Shown one piece after another: positions 23,500-34,343 of a stretch of DNA of 64,000 nucleotides. The translations under genes and the position numbers were made by a program. This stretch comes from Paraspadella gotoi (taxonomy: Eukaryota; Chaetognatha), in NCBI GenBank assembly GCA_051294375.1, contig CM119266.1, positions 13,766,735-13,830,734 on the forward strand. The letters are read 5' to 3'. The notes beneath the pieces were generated by a model, which worked only from the letters and a program-made list of their open reading frames with translations, was not told the origin of the DNA and searched no databases. How positions within the stretch are numbered: the first letter of the stretch is position 1; each line of letters starts with the position of its first letter.

Positions 23500-25735
23500 A
23501 TCATTTCCAGCTTTTGATCGATTCATCCATTACGAAAAAACAGAAGAAAAAAAAACACTATTAAAAATATATTTAAGGACAGAAAAAAAGATAAAAGACA
23601 TTTTTCAGCTGTTGTATATTGTTACAAGTTGGGACCATTGGAGAAGATATAAACGTTTGTGTGAAACGGCTGGCCGACGTATGTTAAATACAAACTTTTT
23701 ACCGTTCATAACCAAAAAAAAAATATATATTTCGAAAGAAATGAAGATCACAAGATCTAATGTAGACAAACTGAGAAACCAAAAAAGATCTAAGGGAAAA
23801 AAAAGAAAGATTCATGAAAGGCGGGGGGCAGAGAGAAGAAGAGGCTGGGGGGGGAGAGGGGCCAGGGGCGAAGGGGAGATGACGTCAGGGGGCCGGAGGA
23901 AAGGAAGGGGAAATTAAGGGAGGATAGAGGATAGGAGTCGAGACGTCACGCCGGTCTTTGAGGAGTTTGATTGACGGACGCCGCTCGCTGACCATCCACT
24001 TTTCCGGTCGGGCTGACGTCTATACGCCGGCTCTCGTCGGTGCGGCGTCGTGGCGCTCGCCCATCGACGCCCGCGGGAATAAATCGTAATAACGCAGAAA
24101 TGAAAAGGCAAAGATAGAAACGAAGATGATGGAAAAACGAGGGGAGGGGGCCAAGATGGGGGAGAAGGGAAAGTGCAGTGGGAAGGAAAAGTAGGGCTTT
24201 GGGTCTGGCGGTTGATAGGCTCGGGGAATTGGAAAAAGAGGGTGAAAGTGGTAGTTTAAGGGACCAGTGATAAAAAGATATCATAAGCTTAAGGGTCTAT
24301 CATCAAGAATTTGAATTGCGTGATAGTCATTAATTTTTCTTTGCACGGGAAAGTGGCGAAAAAATTCCTAATCTTTATTGTAGCGGAAACACAAAATTTA
24401 AAAATTATTGAAAAAAAAATTTGAGTTGACCCTACCTAAAATTTATATAATCCATTATTTATTTTGCATTAGAAAGTACTTTTTACTAAATTCCAAATTT
24501 TTCTTTTTTACCTGTAACAAAGCTACTATTTTTAGGTTTTAAGCCTCATTGAACAAAGGCTTTAAAGACTAAGATTTTTTTATTTTTATATTTACTTAAA
24601 AGCAGAAAAATCAAACCTAAATTCTATTCTTATAGAAACAAAACTGTAAATAACTATTAATTTAATATTCATATCATTCTTTAAATATATTATTAAACTA
24701 TATGATCCTAATTTTAACAATTAAAAATTAGCAAAAGTACAGAATCTTTCTCTTTTTTATATTTATCATTACTTTCAAAGAGTTTATTTTTATCCAATTA
24801 ACAGAATCATTTGAAAGAAAGTTTAAATAAAATCAGTCGATACCTAAAATTTTTGATTCTTTCCTAGTTTTTTTTGTTATAATTTTATATGGAATAAAAG
24901 CTTGAAGATCTTTTTAAAATTAGATTTTTACCTATTTTTTCGAGAAAAAAAAATTTAAAAACTTTGAAAAAAGATTTTCTCTTACCGATTTTTAAAAGAA
25001 AATTAATGCTAGCTGATTATATCGAATTTTTTAACTATTTCCTAAAATGATTATAAGAAGAAAAAGCTTATCAGATGGTCAGAACCAGCTTAAGTTGAAA
25101 AGGCGTTTCAATGTTAGCGTTTCAGCTTTACCCCCCCTGGTCACGGTCCCCTTAAGAAGGTAGTTGTGAAGGAGGAAGGAAACTTTTTTTTTGAAATGAA
25201 TGGAAGTAGAAACGGAAACAGATTGATCAATGAACAAAGAAAGTATATGATTAAGAAAATAAGTTGTGTGACCGAGAATAAAAAAAATCAAAGAGATTGA
25301 CGAAGAGTGGATGTGAGAAAAAAAAAGAGAAAGCAAACCGCAGATGTTTTTTTCTTTTATTCTTATTTTCTCTTTTTCCCCCCTTTTTTTTTGCCTCCAA
25401 AGTGGAAAAAGATGTTCACGTCAACTCCAGAGACGTCGGGGAATAAGAAATCATCCTTTTATCTTGTTTACCTATAAAACGACTTAAACAACCATAAACA
25501 AACCCGTAACAAAAACCTAAAAAAAAANNNNNNNNNNNNNNNNNNNNNNNNNNNNNNNNNNNNNNNNNNNNNNNNNNNNNNNNNNNNNNNNNNNNNNNNN
25601 NNNNNNNNNNNNNNNNNNNNNNNNNNNNNNNNNNNNNNNNNNNNNNNNNNNNNNNNNNNNNNNNNNNNNNNNNCGTCGCAGTCACCTTCGACGCGCCTCG
25701 AGTCACGTTCCACGAACGCTGGTGAAACGTCTACG
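23500..25735. other. intergenic DNA
   Basis: The stretch 23600-24250 is purine-rich with a TGACGTCA (CRE palindrome) at 23880-23887. From 24300 to 25060 the DNA is AT-rich and featureless. The gap at 25528-25673 precedes the 3' end of the RP2 gene. No exon is supported here. Confidence 0.4.
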
Positions 25736-25738
25736 CTT

Positions 25739-26607
25739 TTATTTTTCGACGGATCTGAACTTGACGGTGGTCGGGACGGGAAGGAGATCCTCCAGCGGCG
25801 CCTCCGCCGGCAGGAGGCTCCAGTTCCTTTGTCCGGGAACGGGGGAGAAGTCGTGAACGTTGAACCAGTAGTTGTTCCAGGGGGAAAGACCGGCGGCGGA
25901 GAATTGGTCTGCGGACGAATCGAAAATGTCGCGTTAAATCTATCTAATATGTATTTAAATCATAAACCATAACATTAGTTAATCACTAATCAGTAAAATA
26001 AATATTTAGCTAGTAACAAGATCGACAAATCACGCGATAAATCATTCATTCATACATTCATTTATTCATTCTTAAAATTATTTTCTAGTCACCCCTCTCT
26101 CTACAACGACCACTTTCACACATAAACTGACTGACCTGGCAATTCCGGATAGTTGACCGTGAGGCAACCGAACCTCATGCTGGTCGAGCTCTCAATGATG
26201 GGCTGCGTGGCGCAGCAGAGTACCGAATTGACCCTCTTGCAGTCCCTGGTGCGGAACTGTTGGCAGGCGGCGAAGACGACGACGTCGACGCAGTCCCGAA
26301 CGAAGACGGACGTCTTGACGGCGGCGATGAAGACGGCGCACCTCTCGCAGTCGTCGATGGTGACGGTGTTGCAATGATCGAAGACGTAGATCTTCGAGTT
26401 GCGGCAGTTGCGCACGGAGAACTGCTCTCCGCCCACCTGGCCGGGTAGTCGACCCTCGACGGCGTCCTCGAGGCCGTCGAGGGCGTAGTCCCGCGCGTCG
26501 AGCCGCGTGCGTCTCTCGTCCCACGAATAAGTTTTGCGTTTTTTGTCGTCGTCGTCGTCGTTGTCTCGTTTCGACGAGTCGGAGAGGCGGTCGAGACACT
26601 GACCCAT
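25739..26607 (-). CDS. RP2: RP2-type protein (ARL3 GTPase-activating protein), TBCC domain only
   Basis: Two exons, 26136-26607 and 25739-25908, join in phase 1 at GT-AG sites to give 213 residues. The start MGQC carries the Gly2 myristoylation site and a nearby Cys for palmitoylation, as in vertebrate RP2. Residues about 27-200 follow human RP2 closely: a YSWDER-like segment, GRLPGQV, the beta-helical TBCC repeats, CQQFRTRDC and CCATQPIIES. The arginine finger (human Arg118, here Arg119) and the matching glutamate (human Glu138, here Glu139) are present, so ARL3 GAP activity at the cilium base is expected. Human RP2 has 350 residues; here TAA follows TVKFRSVEK directly, so the C-terminal NDK-like domain is missing. 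An AATAAA overlaps the stop, which supports this as the true end. Confidence 0.9.
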
Positions 26608-26609
26608 TG

Positions 26610-27510
26610 GCGCCGATTGGTGGCGGTCGTTTTGGGAAGGAGAATATGCGTTTTGTGAGAGGGGGTTTGGTGGGTCGACTGATCCAAAACGTGACTCTTA
26701 TTTTTCTTCTTTTTTTTTGTTTTCGTTTTTGCTTATTTTTTTTTCGTAAGACGGAAGACGTGGATACGTTTTGTTTATTAATTTTTTCCGATATGTTTTT
26801 TATTTAATTTTTGCGTAGCAGTTTTCATGGCGCACAGAACATTTAAATATAATTTCTGGTGAAACCAAAAAAAAAAAGAACCTCACGACGGTCATTTTAT
26901 TCGAAGTGAATTAGTAATGTCATAAATAAAATCAACGAGTAGATAAATAAAGGTCGTAGTGGCAACGTTAGTCAATGAGTAATTTTAAATTCATTTCATG
27001 TTAATGTGCGTTCAGATTCATAGGCGTAAGTTCTTCTAACGGGAACTAAATAATTTTTTATTAATAACATTTCGCTTTTTAAAAGTGCGTTTAATACTGG
27101 AAAAGTAGCTGTTATGATAAACTAAAGTCTAAATAAATTAATAGAATCAGAGAGAAGAAAGCGCAGTCAGAGAAATGAGCGGGTCAGTAAAGCTTTGAGA
27201 CAGGAATGTTTGCCGAAGAAAAAATAGGATGCGATAAGATGAAGTTTAATGAGAATTTTGATGATCTTTGTAACAACCAGTTTCCCCAAGGATAAATGGA
27301 TTCGCTGCTTCTAATTTACTCATTGAAACAAAACATTTGACCCAAAAAAAAAGAACGCGATATCACCTGAGGAAAACTATTTAAAGCAACTTAGTCAAAA
27401 AATACTTAAATAAATTAAACCAACACTTCACTAAAAACCCAGCAACCTGATGAATAAATTAAAAGCCACGACTTCACTTTTTCATCGGTAAAGATTAAAC
27501 TCCCTCTAAA
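26610..27510. other. intergenic spacer between two minus-strand genes
   Basis: AT-rich, without an exon or clear promoter motif. It must hold the RP2 promoter and the 3' region of the RA/PDZ-like gene. Confidence 0.4.
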
Positions 27511-27514
27511 ACCA

Positions 27515-30500
27515 TCAGCACCACTCCTCCTCCTCCATTTCGTTCAAGGCTTGCTTCAACATCGTCGATGTCCCGTCCACAGCCTCGCTCCGCGCCCTTC
27601 GCAAGCCCATCCTCTTCACGACTGCGCTCCCTCGATCACAGCCATTGGTTTTCGGACGAATGTCCTTGGATCTCGTTTGGAGCGGCTCGTCGAAGCCTTC
27701 GAAGGACGTCGCCGTGGGAGACTTCGGGTCGCGAACCTGCATCTTCGACTGCAGCATCCGGAGTTTGTGAAGAAGTTCCGCTTTTTCTTTGGTCCACTGC
27801 TTCTCGGCGTTTTGGAGGCGTTCCGTTTGAAGTCGCAACTGTTGTTGTTTTTTAATTTAAATTAACAAAGGTTTTTGAATTTTTTACAACGATTATTTAT
27901 AGTACAATGCAGACATGTTTCGGCTCACAATTTCCAGCCTCTAAGTCAGCGCTGACATTAAGGCTGGAAATTGTGAGCCGAAACATGTCTGCATTGTACT
28001 ATAAGAAATCGTTGTAAAAAAAAAATTCAAAAACAGTTGTTAATCTCTCAAAAGTCAAAACAACGAAATAAAAATTAATCAAAAATTAAAACCACAAACA
28101 ACGAAATCTGAAATGTTCTTTTGTTTTCGTTTACTTGTTCGTTCTCGTTGTTCATCGCGTCCAACTCGAAGATGAGCATCTCGAAGTCTTCCTTCATGGC
28201 GCCGAGTTCCAGTCGCAACTCCTCCTTCTCCAGCCCCATCGCCTCCTTCTTCCGCATCACGACGAGATGCAGGGTCTTCGCAGCGTCGACCGTCGTCTCC
28301 GTCCTCTCTCCATCTTCGTCGAGATTCTTGACGATTCGTCCGAACTCTATCTCGTCGCAGTTCCACACTGGGCGTCCGTCCGCCTCAAGTATAGCGTCGC
28401 GTTTCCGCAACGGGAGCCCTTCCTTGACGTGCGCGACCCGCAGCGGCTCGTCGACGTCCTTTCTGACAAGGAACTGCGGGATTTGATCGGGATTGAGGCT
28501 CACGGATTCGAGAGTTTGATGAGCGTCGTCGATTTCGATCTCTGAGTCGCGAATCGAAAGAATCCTTCGCAGGGTCAAAGTGTGTCGATTTCCACGACCT
28601 CTGGACGAAATCGCCTCGGCCTTCAATCTCTCCGCCTCCTCCAACCGTCTCCTCATCTCCTCCGCTGCTTCGTCCTTTCTCCTGAGGGCACCGTTGAGAT
28701 CCTCCAGCTGTGTCGCCATTTCCATCAGCTGTTGGAGTCTCTTGTCCTTCTCCTCCAGCGCCGACTTCATCAGCGCCATCTCGCGAGTCGACTCGCCGGC
28801 GTAGACGCTCGATTCCGAGACGGCGTTGGGACGATCCTCGGCGCTCCTTTCGGCTCCGTCCGGTGGCAGGAGAGACGGCGGCGCCGTCGCGGAGTGCCGC
28901 TGCCAGGTGGACCGTTGACTCGGCGGCGACGTAGTGGAAGAAACTCCGCCGGCGTCGATTCGTCTTCTGGCGGCGACGGGCGACGCCGCGCGACCTGACG
29001 GCGGACTCCGCTTGGGGAGAAACGAGATTCTATTCTCGAGCGACGCCGGATTTCGAAGCGGCGATGGCGTGGATAAAGGCGTCGAAATGTTATCAAAGCG
29101 GCGTCGTAAATCTTGATCCTCTTCCTCTTCTTCCCTTCCGTCCGTCAACAGCGACCTCTCTATTTGCGCCATGTCCGCCTCCATCGACGACAGACGCTCG
29201 AATTTCGGCGTCAAATCTTCGTCGACGATCGACGCCGCAGACTTTCGATCACCCAAGAGTCCGTCGAAGTCGAATTCGTCGCCGGAATCCTCGACGAGAC
29301 TTTGGGCGTCGCCGAGAAACGATCCGAGGGCGTCGCGGGGACAAAGACGAAAGACGCCGCGTCCAACGGCGCCGATCTGGCGAGCGGCGTCGAATTCACC
29401 AATTACGGCGCCGTCCTCGCCGACCTCTAGCAGCGCGAAGACCGAAGACTCCACGTTGCGCATGCGCAGTTTGCGCAAAGCGATCGTCAACACGTCTTCG
29501 CCGCGACTTCCAGGAGAAACGGGGAAGGAGAGGGTCTTCGTCGCCGCGTTGACGTGGCACGTGACGCGGATGAGAGAACCTGACATCGTTGGAGAATTTG
29601 TGTTTTAAAATTACAANNNNNNNNNNACATCGTTGGAGAATTCGTGCTTTAAAATTACAAAATTACATTTCTTTTTCCTGATTTTTTTTTTCTAAATCAA
29701 TGATATCATCAGCGGAAAGAGATATTCCCCCCTCTCTCCCACTCGTCCTCTGCCCCTTGCCCCAAGCACCAAAGGCGATCGAACGACGGACCAATGGGGA
29801 CGAAGCAGAAAATGAAATAAAAAGAGCAGAAGCAGGACTAGGGCAAGGGGAAGAGCTGAAGGATCGGGCGAAAGGATAAAACTTTATTTCATCGCTTGCG
29901 CTCGCTCCGTAGAATGAATGATAATAATCATTTAAAACTTTACCATCGAATATAGAAGTGTAACTGCGGAATATCACTTTTTTATCTCAAAAGTTCCGTC
30001 TTTTTTTTGTCTCACATTATCCACTCCAGTTTATCTTCTCGCTCCTTACTATCTCTCTCCCATTGGTCTATTTCTTGAAATCGATATCTCAGCTGTGAAG
30101 ACTCTCTCTCTCTCTCTTACAAGCTCTAAAACTCACCCTCCGCCTGGCGCAATTCGAATCGGTACGAATGCTCGGCCGGCCAATGTTCCTGGACGCCGGC
30201 CGGGCAGTCGAAACATCCTAAGGGCGCCTCCAAGTCGTCAACGGAAGCGTCGCGGACGACGAGGTAAAATAGACTAGGATCTTCCGTGCAGTCGTGCCTT
30301 TTTGTTATTTAAATGAAATTGTCCGCTATAGCGCTGCTACAAGATCGAGCTAAAAAAACAAGAGGCCAACTTACCGATCGAGCAAAGACTGAACCGCGTC
30401 GGAAGCAGTCGTCGTTCCGTCAATTCCGAGAGGAGTGGAATCAAGAATCCGCGGATCGATCAGATTGTGCCAAATGACGATCGTAGTATTTTTAGTGGCT

Positions 30501-31081
30501 GTTTAAAAGGTAATACTGTTTAAATTTATATGTTTTTTTGTTGATTTTTTTTTCTCACCTTCTCTTCTCGCTGAGCCGCTCGCCGATCTCTTCACCATCT
30601 CCTTTAACTTTTCACCGAGTCCGCTTCTGCTTCTCTTCCCGCTGCCGCTACTTCCCCCGCTTCCGCCGCCGCGGCCTCCTCGCTCTCTACAAACGTTGTG
30701 AATGTGATGCTGCGGCTTCGGAATTTGGCGCGGCGTTTCCTCGTCGTGTCGTTCGACTATCGTGGTTTTCACGCTCAACGGTGGCGGCTCCCGCGACAAG
30801 ACGATCGCCGCGCCGCCCTCTCGTCCTAGATTGGCGTCCTTGTTCTCTTTTTTTGGCGACGTCACCAGCGACCGAGTCCGCGGCGCCGGAGATGGCGTCG
30901 CGGCGTCGCGAATGGGACCGCTTTCGGTCCCTCGGCGCGGATTGATCGTCGGGGGCGAATCTTTACGAAGTAGATGGGCGCTTTGCAGATTGTAGAGTTT
31001 GTTGACGAACGTCTTCTTGTCTTGCGTGCTGGTCAAGCCTAGGCCGCGCAGGGGGTCGTGTTCTAGGAACGATTTGGCCAT
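27515..31081 (-). CDS. tandem Ras-association, coiled-coil and PDZ-like scaffold protein (858 aa)
   Basis: Five exons, 30559-31081, 30375-30498, 30137-30297, 28135-29579 and 27515-27838, join in consistent phases (1, 2, 1, 0) to a TGA stop. Residues 1-175 are basic and Gly/Ser-rich. An RA-like fold spans about 176-268, ending EHSYRFELRQAE. A second spans about 271-352, beginning SLIRVTCHVNAATKTLSF. A Ser/Pro-rich linker follows, then a coiled coil (about 532-597), a degenerate PDZ-like region (about 600-713, with LPLRKRDAILEADGRPVW in the usual GD-I-L-NG place) and a second coiled coil (about 714-790). RA domains bind Ras/Rap GTPases and PDZ domains bind C-terminal peptides, so a cortical scaffold is likely. 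Afadin shares tandem RA plus PDZ, but I see no FHA or DIL domain. The third-exon acceptor has a weak pyrimidine tract. No orthologue is named. Confidence 0.75.
27886..28015. repeat. near-perfect hairpin (MITE-like) in the last intron of the RA/PDZ-like gene
   Basis: Two 55 bp arms, 27886-27940 and 27961-28015, are inverted copies with two mismatches, separated by a 20 bp loop that itself holds the 12 bp palindrome GTCAGCGCTGAC. Weaker symmetry (GTTTTTGAATT and its inverse) extends to about 27871 and 28035. It fills most of the 296 bp intron 27839-28134. Confidence 0.9.
29583..29660. repeat. 34-bp direct duplication around a 10-N gap
   Basis: The sequence at 29583-29616 recurs at 29627-29660 with two differences. 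A 10-base gap between near-identical ends is what unmerged overlapping contigs look like, so this is probably an assembly artefact at the intron 3/exon 4 border of the RA/PDZ-like gene. The splice acceptor itself is intact. Confidence 0.8.
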
Positions 31082-31089
31082 CTTGGAAA

Positions 31090-31905
31090 GGGCCGACTTT
31101 GCGTCATCCCGAGAAAAAGTTTAAATAATAAATAAATACGTTTTTGTTCATAGCTGCGAGTTAAAAATATATTTAGTTAAAGATTAAAGTTGATTGAGAT
31201 AAAATTTGTTAGAATCTTTGATTGATTTTCACGTTAATAAATGGATGGATGCGAGTTTATCATTATTATGTCTTATTAGATTTTTGGTTGAAGTTACGAT
31301 AGTAATTAACAAGTAAAGTATATTATTAACATGACTCAAGCACTGAGTCATGGTAGGAATAAATAAATTAAATAGTAGTATTCGTTCGTTCCATGATATT
31401 CGTTGAAAATAAAGATGTAGACAGTGTGAACTTGTACAAGAATCAAGGAGACATGACAATTAACCTAAGATTTCACATTCAATTATAAATTTTAATAACA
31501 ATTCGATACAAATATTTCTCCAGCGAGAAAAGCGCAAAAGCTAACGAGTATAGTCATAGAAATCTAAAAAAATACATTAATCTAATTGTACGAAAGCAAC
31601 CTAAACAATAAACGTCATGGCTAAAGATGGCAGCCTTTGCCGCCAAAATGTCTATAAATGCAGAGTGCGCGGGAATAGCTCATGCTGAAATCCGCCAATA
31701 AAACACCAGTAAAAGTATTCATCATTTAGTATTATTAATAGGTAGTATTTTTTTACCAGAGTTTCATGCGCAAAGCGCATGCAATAAGCAAGTTCTAATC
31801 AAAAGATGAGATATATGCATTATGCAATTATGCATGCTTTTCAACTTGACAGAAAGCTTCAAGCAGGGATTAAAGTATTTAAGCTTTCCCTCTTTTCATC
31901 AAAAA
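31090..31905. other. AT-rich intergenic spacer
   Basis: No exon seen. It contains the promoter side of the RA/PDZ-like gene and the 3' flank of the CCDC74-like gene. A GCGCATGCAATAAGCA word and an ATGCATTATGCAATTATGCATGC-type palindromic patch lie near 31780-31840. Confidence 0.4.
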
Positions 31906-31910
31906 TTTTT

Positions 31911-33911
31911 TTACATTCCGCTGGCCTCTGGAACCTTGGCCTTATGATGTAGCCTGGCCCTTTGAAGGATCTGGGTTCTCCTCTTCCTCTCGGCCGCCTT
32001 GTTTCCAGGCATCGCCTGATTAAGAGCCGGTAGCGTCATCTCCTCCTTGACCGGCACATAGGCGTCTGAAGGTACGCGCTTGGTTCTCTGCCGCAGCTCA
32101 ATCCGCGGCAGGGACGTAGACGGCTGCGCCGCTGCCGCCTCCCTCGTGGTCGACGCCGCGGCCTCCCTCGTCAGATCCATGACGTATGCCCTTGCCAGCA
32201 AAAACGCGTCGGGGCTCCATTTATTCGAGTCCAGCAACTCCCGCAGGTCGGCTTTGAGCTTGCGTAGCTCGCCCAGGCGCTCATCAGCGACCCGCTTCAA
32301 GTGCCGCGAGATAACGGCACATTCCTGCAGCGTCGGGACGCGGCCCCGGGCCCCGTCGACGGGGAAAACCTGCAGTGGCAGGATGGTGGCTTTGATTTCT
32401 CCCACGTGAATCAAGTTGTCGTCGGAGCGAAGTTCGTCGACGTCCTTGACTTCTTTGTTCGGGGGTGGTGCTCCTCTACCTCCTCCGCCGCCGTCTCTGC
32501 CACCTCCACCTCCACCGCCTCCCTTAACTCCTCCTCCAACGGCTCCACTGACGCCTCCGCCGCCGAGCCCCTTTTTCGGCGAAACGCTCTTTAAAAATTT
32601 TCTCCCGACCAATCCTTCGCGCCCTCGCTCGGCGGGTGGGTCTCCGCCCTCGCTGCGAAAGGACGTCTCGGCAAAGGCGCCTCTCGCGATGGCCGTCGTC
32701 GACATTGTCGTCGTGTCCAAACTTCCGACCCGTCGTAGTGGGTCTTCGCTCCAACCGCTCCTCATCCCGCCACCCCCGCCGCCTCCGGCGAACGAGTGTA
32801 GGTTGAGTGCGAGGGTGTCTTCCGTGCGCGGGGTGTCGACGGGAAGTTCCGAAACTCGCTCTCGCTCAGTGTCCAACTCTCCGCCGACTAGGAGAGGCTC
32901 CGTGAGCGAGGCGTTGGTGACGGAGATCTCCTCGACGGAGACGTTGATGTTGGCCGCTTCCGCAGCCTCGACCGCCGCTTCAGCCTCCGCCTCCGCCTCA
33001 GCGGGATCCTCGGAAAACGTCACGCTCTCCAGGAGGTCAAGCCTGTCGGACATTTTGGAAATCTCGAGCTCCTTCTCCGCGAGGAGTTCCTGCAGCTTCT
33101 CCTCGCCCCGCTGCAGGTTCTCGTGCTTGTTGGAGAGGGTCATGTAGCGACTCCTCGATTCCCTAAGCTGCCCCTTCAGGTCCTTGACCTCCTCCTCCAG
33201 CAGAGCAATCTTGGCCTCCGCTTCTAGACTCGTCGGGCTGAATCCAGCTCGACGAAGATCCACCACCGACGGGCGTCTTGAGGCGGGCGACCCGCCACCC
33301 GCTACTTGGAGAAGCCCATTACCGCCGATCCCCGCTGCCTCTATCGATCGCGGGGAGTCGCCTTCGCCGCCGCCGCCGCGCTGCCGCACGATCAACCGGA
33401 TGTGGAGGTCCTTGTTTTTTCTCTTCAACTCGTCAATCTCGGCGTGCAGCGCCTGCAGCACTTCCGTGTGTTGATTCTTAAGAAATCGAAGGCTGCGTTC
33501 GAGGTGCGAGACGCGGTTGCCGGCCTCCTCCAACGCTGCCTCCGCCGCCGTCGTCCGTTTCCCGCCCGCCACCGCCTTGCCGGCGCGTTTGGGCGGAGAA
33601 TCGGCGAAGGAGGATTGAGGCGCCAAGCGGTTAGACTCGGGACCGTCGCTTCTGTTTCCCTGCGGAGCGTTGCCCGGTCCGCCCGGGTAGCCGATTCCGG
33701 CGGCTCCTCTTCCGGCTTTTCCGCCGCCTCCGCCACCTCGGCCACCCCTATCACCCGCCGCGCCTCCACCTCCACCCCTTCCACCACCGACGCCCTTTGT
33801 TTGAAGCTGATGCTGTGGAATGGGCGGGAGATCTTCCTTGGAGGTTGACAGCACCGCCACCTGCTCTTGGACCAGGCCGGGCTTCACTATCGCCGTCCGG
33901 GCGAGGGTCAT
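31911..33911 (-). CDS. CCDC74/CCDC92-family coiled-coil protein (666 aa)
   Basis: A single open frame runs from ATG at 33911 to TAA. Residues 137-175 (HLERSLRFLKNQHTEVLQ, then HAEIDELKRKNKDLH) match the N-terminal coiled coil of human CCDC74 and CCDC92. A second coiled coil lies at about 228-296. The C-terminal part (about 505-562, with PTLQECAVISRHLKR, and 625-660, with LPALNQ and AAERKRRTQILQRARLHH) follows the CCDC74 tail. Gly-rich stretches at 41-75 and 375-480 and an Ala/Glu-rich run at 303-320 enlarge it well beyond the human protein. Family members are linked to the mitotic spindle (CCDC74) and to centrioles and cilia (CCDC92), so a microtubule-organising role is inferred. The absence of introns in such a long frame is notable here. 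A short upstream frame overlaps the start codon. Confidence 0.85.
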   Translation of the reverse strand: MTLARTAIVKPGLVQEQVAVLSTSKEDLPPIPQHQLQTKGVGGGRGGGGGAAGDRGGRGGGGGGKAGRGAAGIGYPGGPGNAPQGNRSDGPESNRLAPQSSFADSPPKRAGKAVAGGKRTTAAEAALEEAGNRVSHLERSLRFLKNQHTEVLQALHAEIDELKRKNKDLHIRLIVRQRGGGGEGDSPRSIEAAGIGGNGLLQVAGGGSPASRRPSVVDLRRAGFSPTSLEAEAKIALLEEEVKDLKGQLRESRSRYMTLSNKHENLQRGEEKLQELLAEKELEISKMSDRLDLLESVTFSEDPAEAEAEAEAAVEAAEAANINVSVEEISVTNASLTEPLLVGGELDTERERVSELPVDTPRTEDTLALNLHSFAGGGGGGGMRSGWSEDPLRRVGSLDTTTMSTTAIARGAFAETSFRSEGGDPPAERGREGLVGRKFLKSVSPKKGLGGGGVSGAVGGGVKGGGGGGGGRDGGGGGRGAPPPNKEVKDVDELRSDDNLIHVGEIKATILPLQVFPVDGARGRVPTLQECAVISRHLKRVADERLGELRKLKADLRELLDSNKWSPDAFLLARAYVMDLTREAAASTTREAAAAQPSTSLPRIELRQRTKRVPSDAYVPVKEEMTLPALNQAMPGNKAAERKRRTQILQRARLHHKAKVPEASGM

Positions 33912-33928
33912 CGTCGTGTTGGGGTCAT
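33908..33928 (-). promoter_or_regulatory. six-codon upstream ORF overlapping the CCDC74-like start codon
   Basis: An upstream ATG at 33928 opens a frame of six codons whose TGA shares ATGA with the main ATG at 33911. If both lie in the leader, main-frame translation would depend on leaky scanning or re-initiation. The transcription start is not known, so use of this frame is inference. Confidence 0.4.
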
Positions 33929-34329
33929 CCTTCGGAGTTTTTGGTTTTTTTGATTGTCGAGGAATATATAGAGACTTTGTCTTTATTGCAATAAATAATT
34001 ATATATATATATGGTATATGATTTGGGTATTTATTGTCGTCGGGTGACTTAAAAAGGTGCAGTGGATCTGAAAAAAGGAAAAAAAAATGTCATGAAAAGG
34101 AGAAAGTTCAGCTCGGTCACGATAGAAAAAAAACACATCAATGTTCCTTGGCATTCGTTAAAACGAAATTTTTGTTCGTGAATTTTTATTGACTTAAAAT
34201 GATCACATTTAAAAATGTCAACGGTTGAGTTGGAAAGTTTAAATCGAGGGAAAAAATCAATAAAAAAGGTTCGGAATTCCAAACCCGCCACGACTCGGCT
34301 CTCAATTCCGAAAGGAAAGAGCGTCGCCG

Positions 34330-34343
34330 GTTGCCTTGGCAAC
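34330..34343. promoter_or_regulatory. perfect X-box (RFX site) upstream of the CCDC74-like gene
   Basis: GTTGCC-TT-GGCAAC is a perfect palindromic X-box, the site bound by RFX factors that drive ciliary genes in animals. It lies about 420 bp upstream of the CCDC74-like ATG. Functional X-boxes often sit closer than this, so the assignment needs the transcription start. Confidence 0.5.

Noticed and set aside
28079-29608. Long plus-strand frames opposite exon 4 of the RA/PDZ-like gene
   Set aside because: These are shadows on the opposite strand. The minus-strand frame has exact splice phases with neighbouring exons and recognisable domains.
32080-33848. Long plus-strand frames opposite the CCDC74-like gene
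   Set aside because: They are antisense shadows. The minus-strand protein matches the CCDC74/92 family at both ends.
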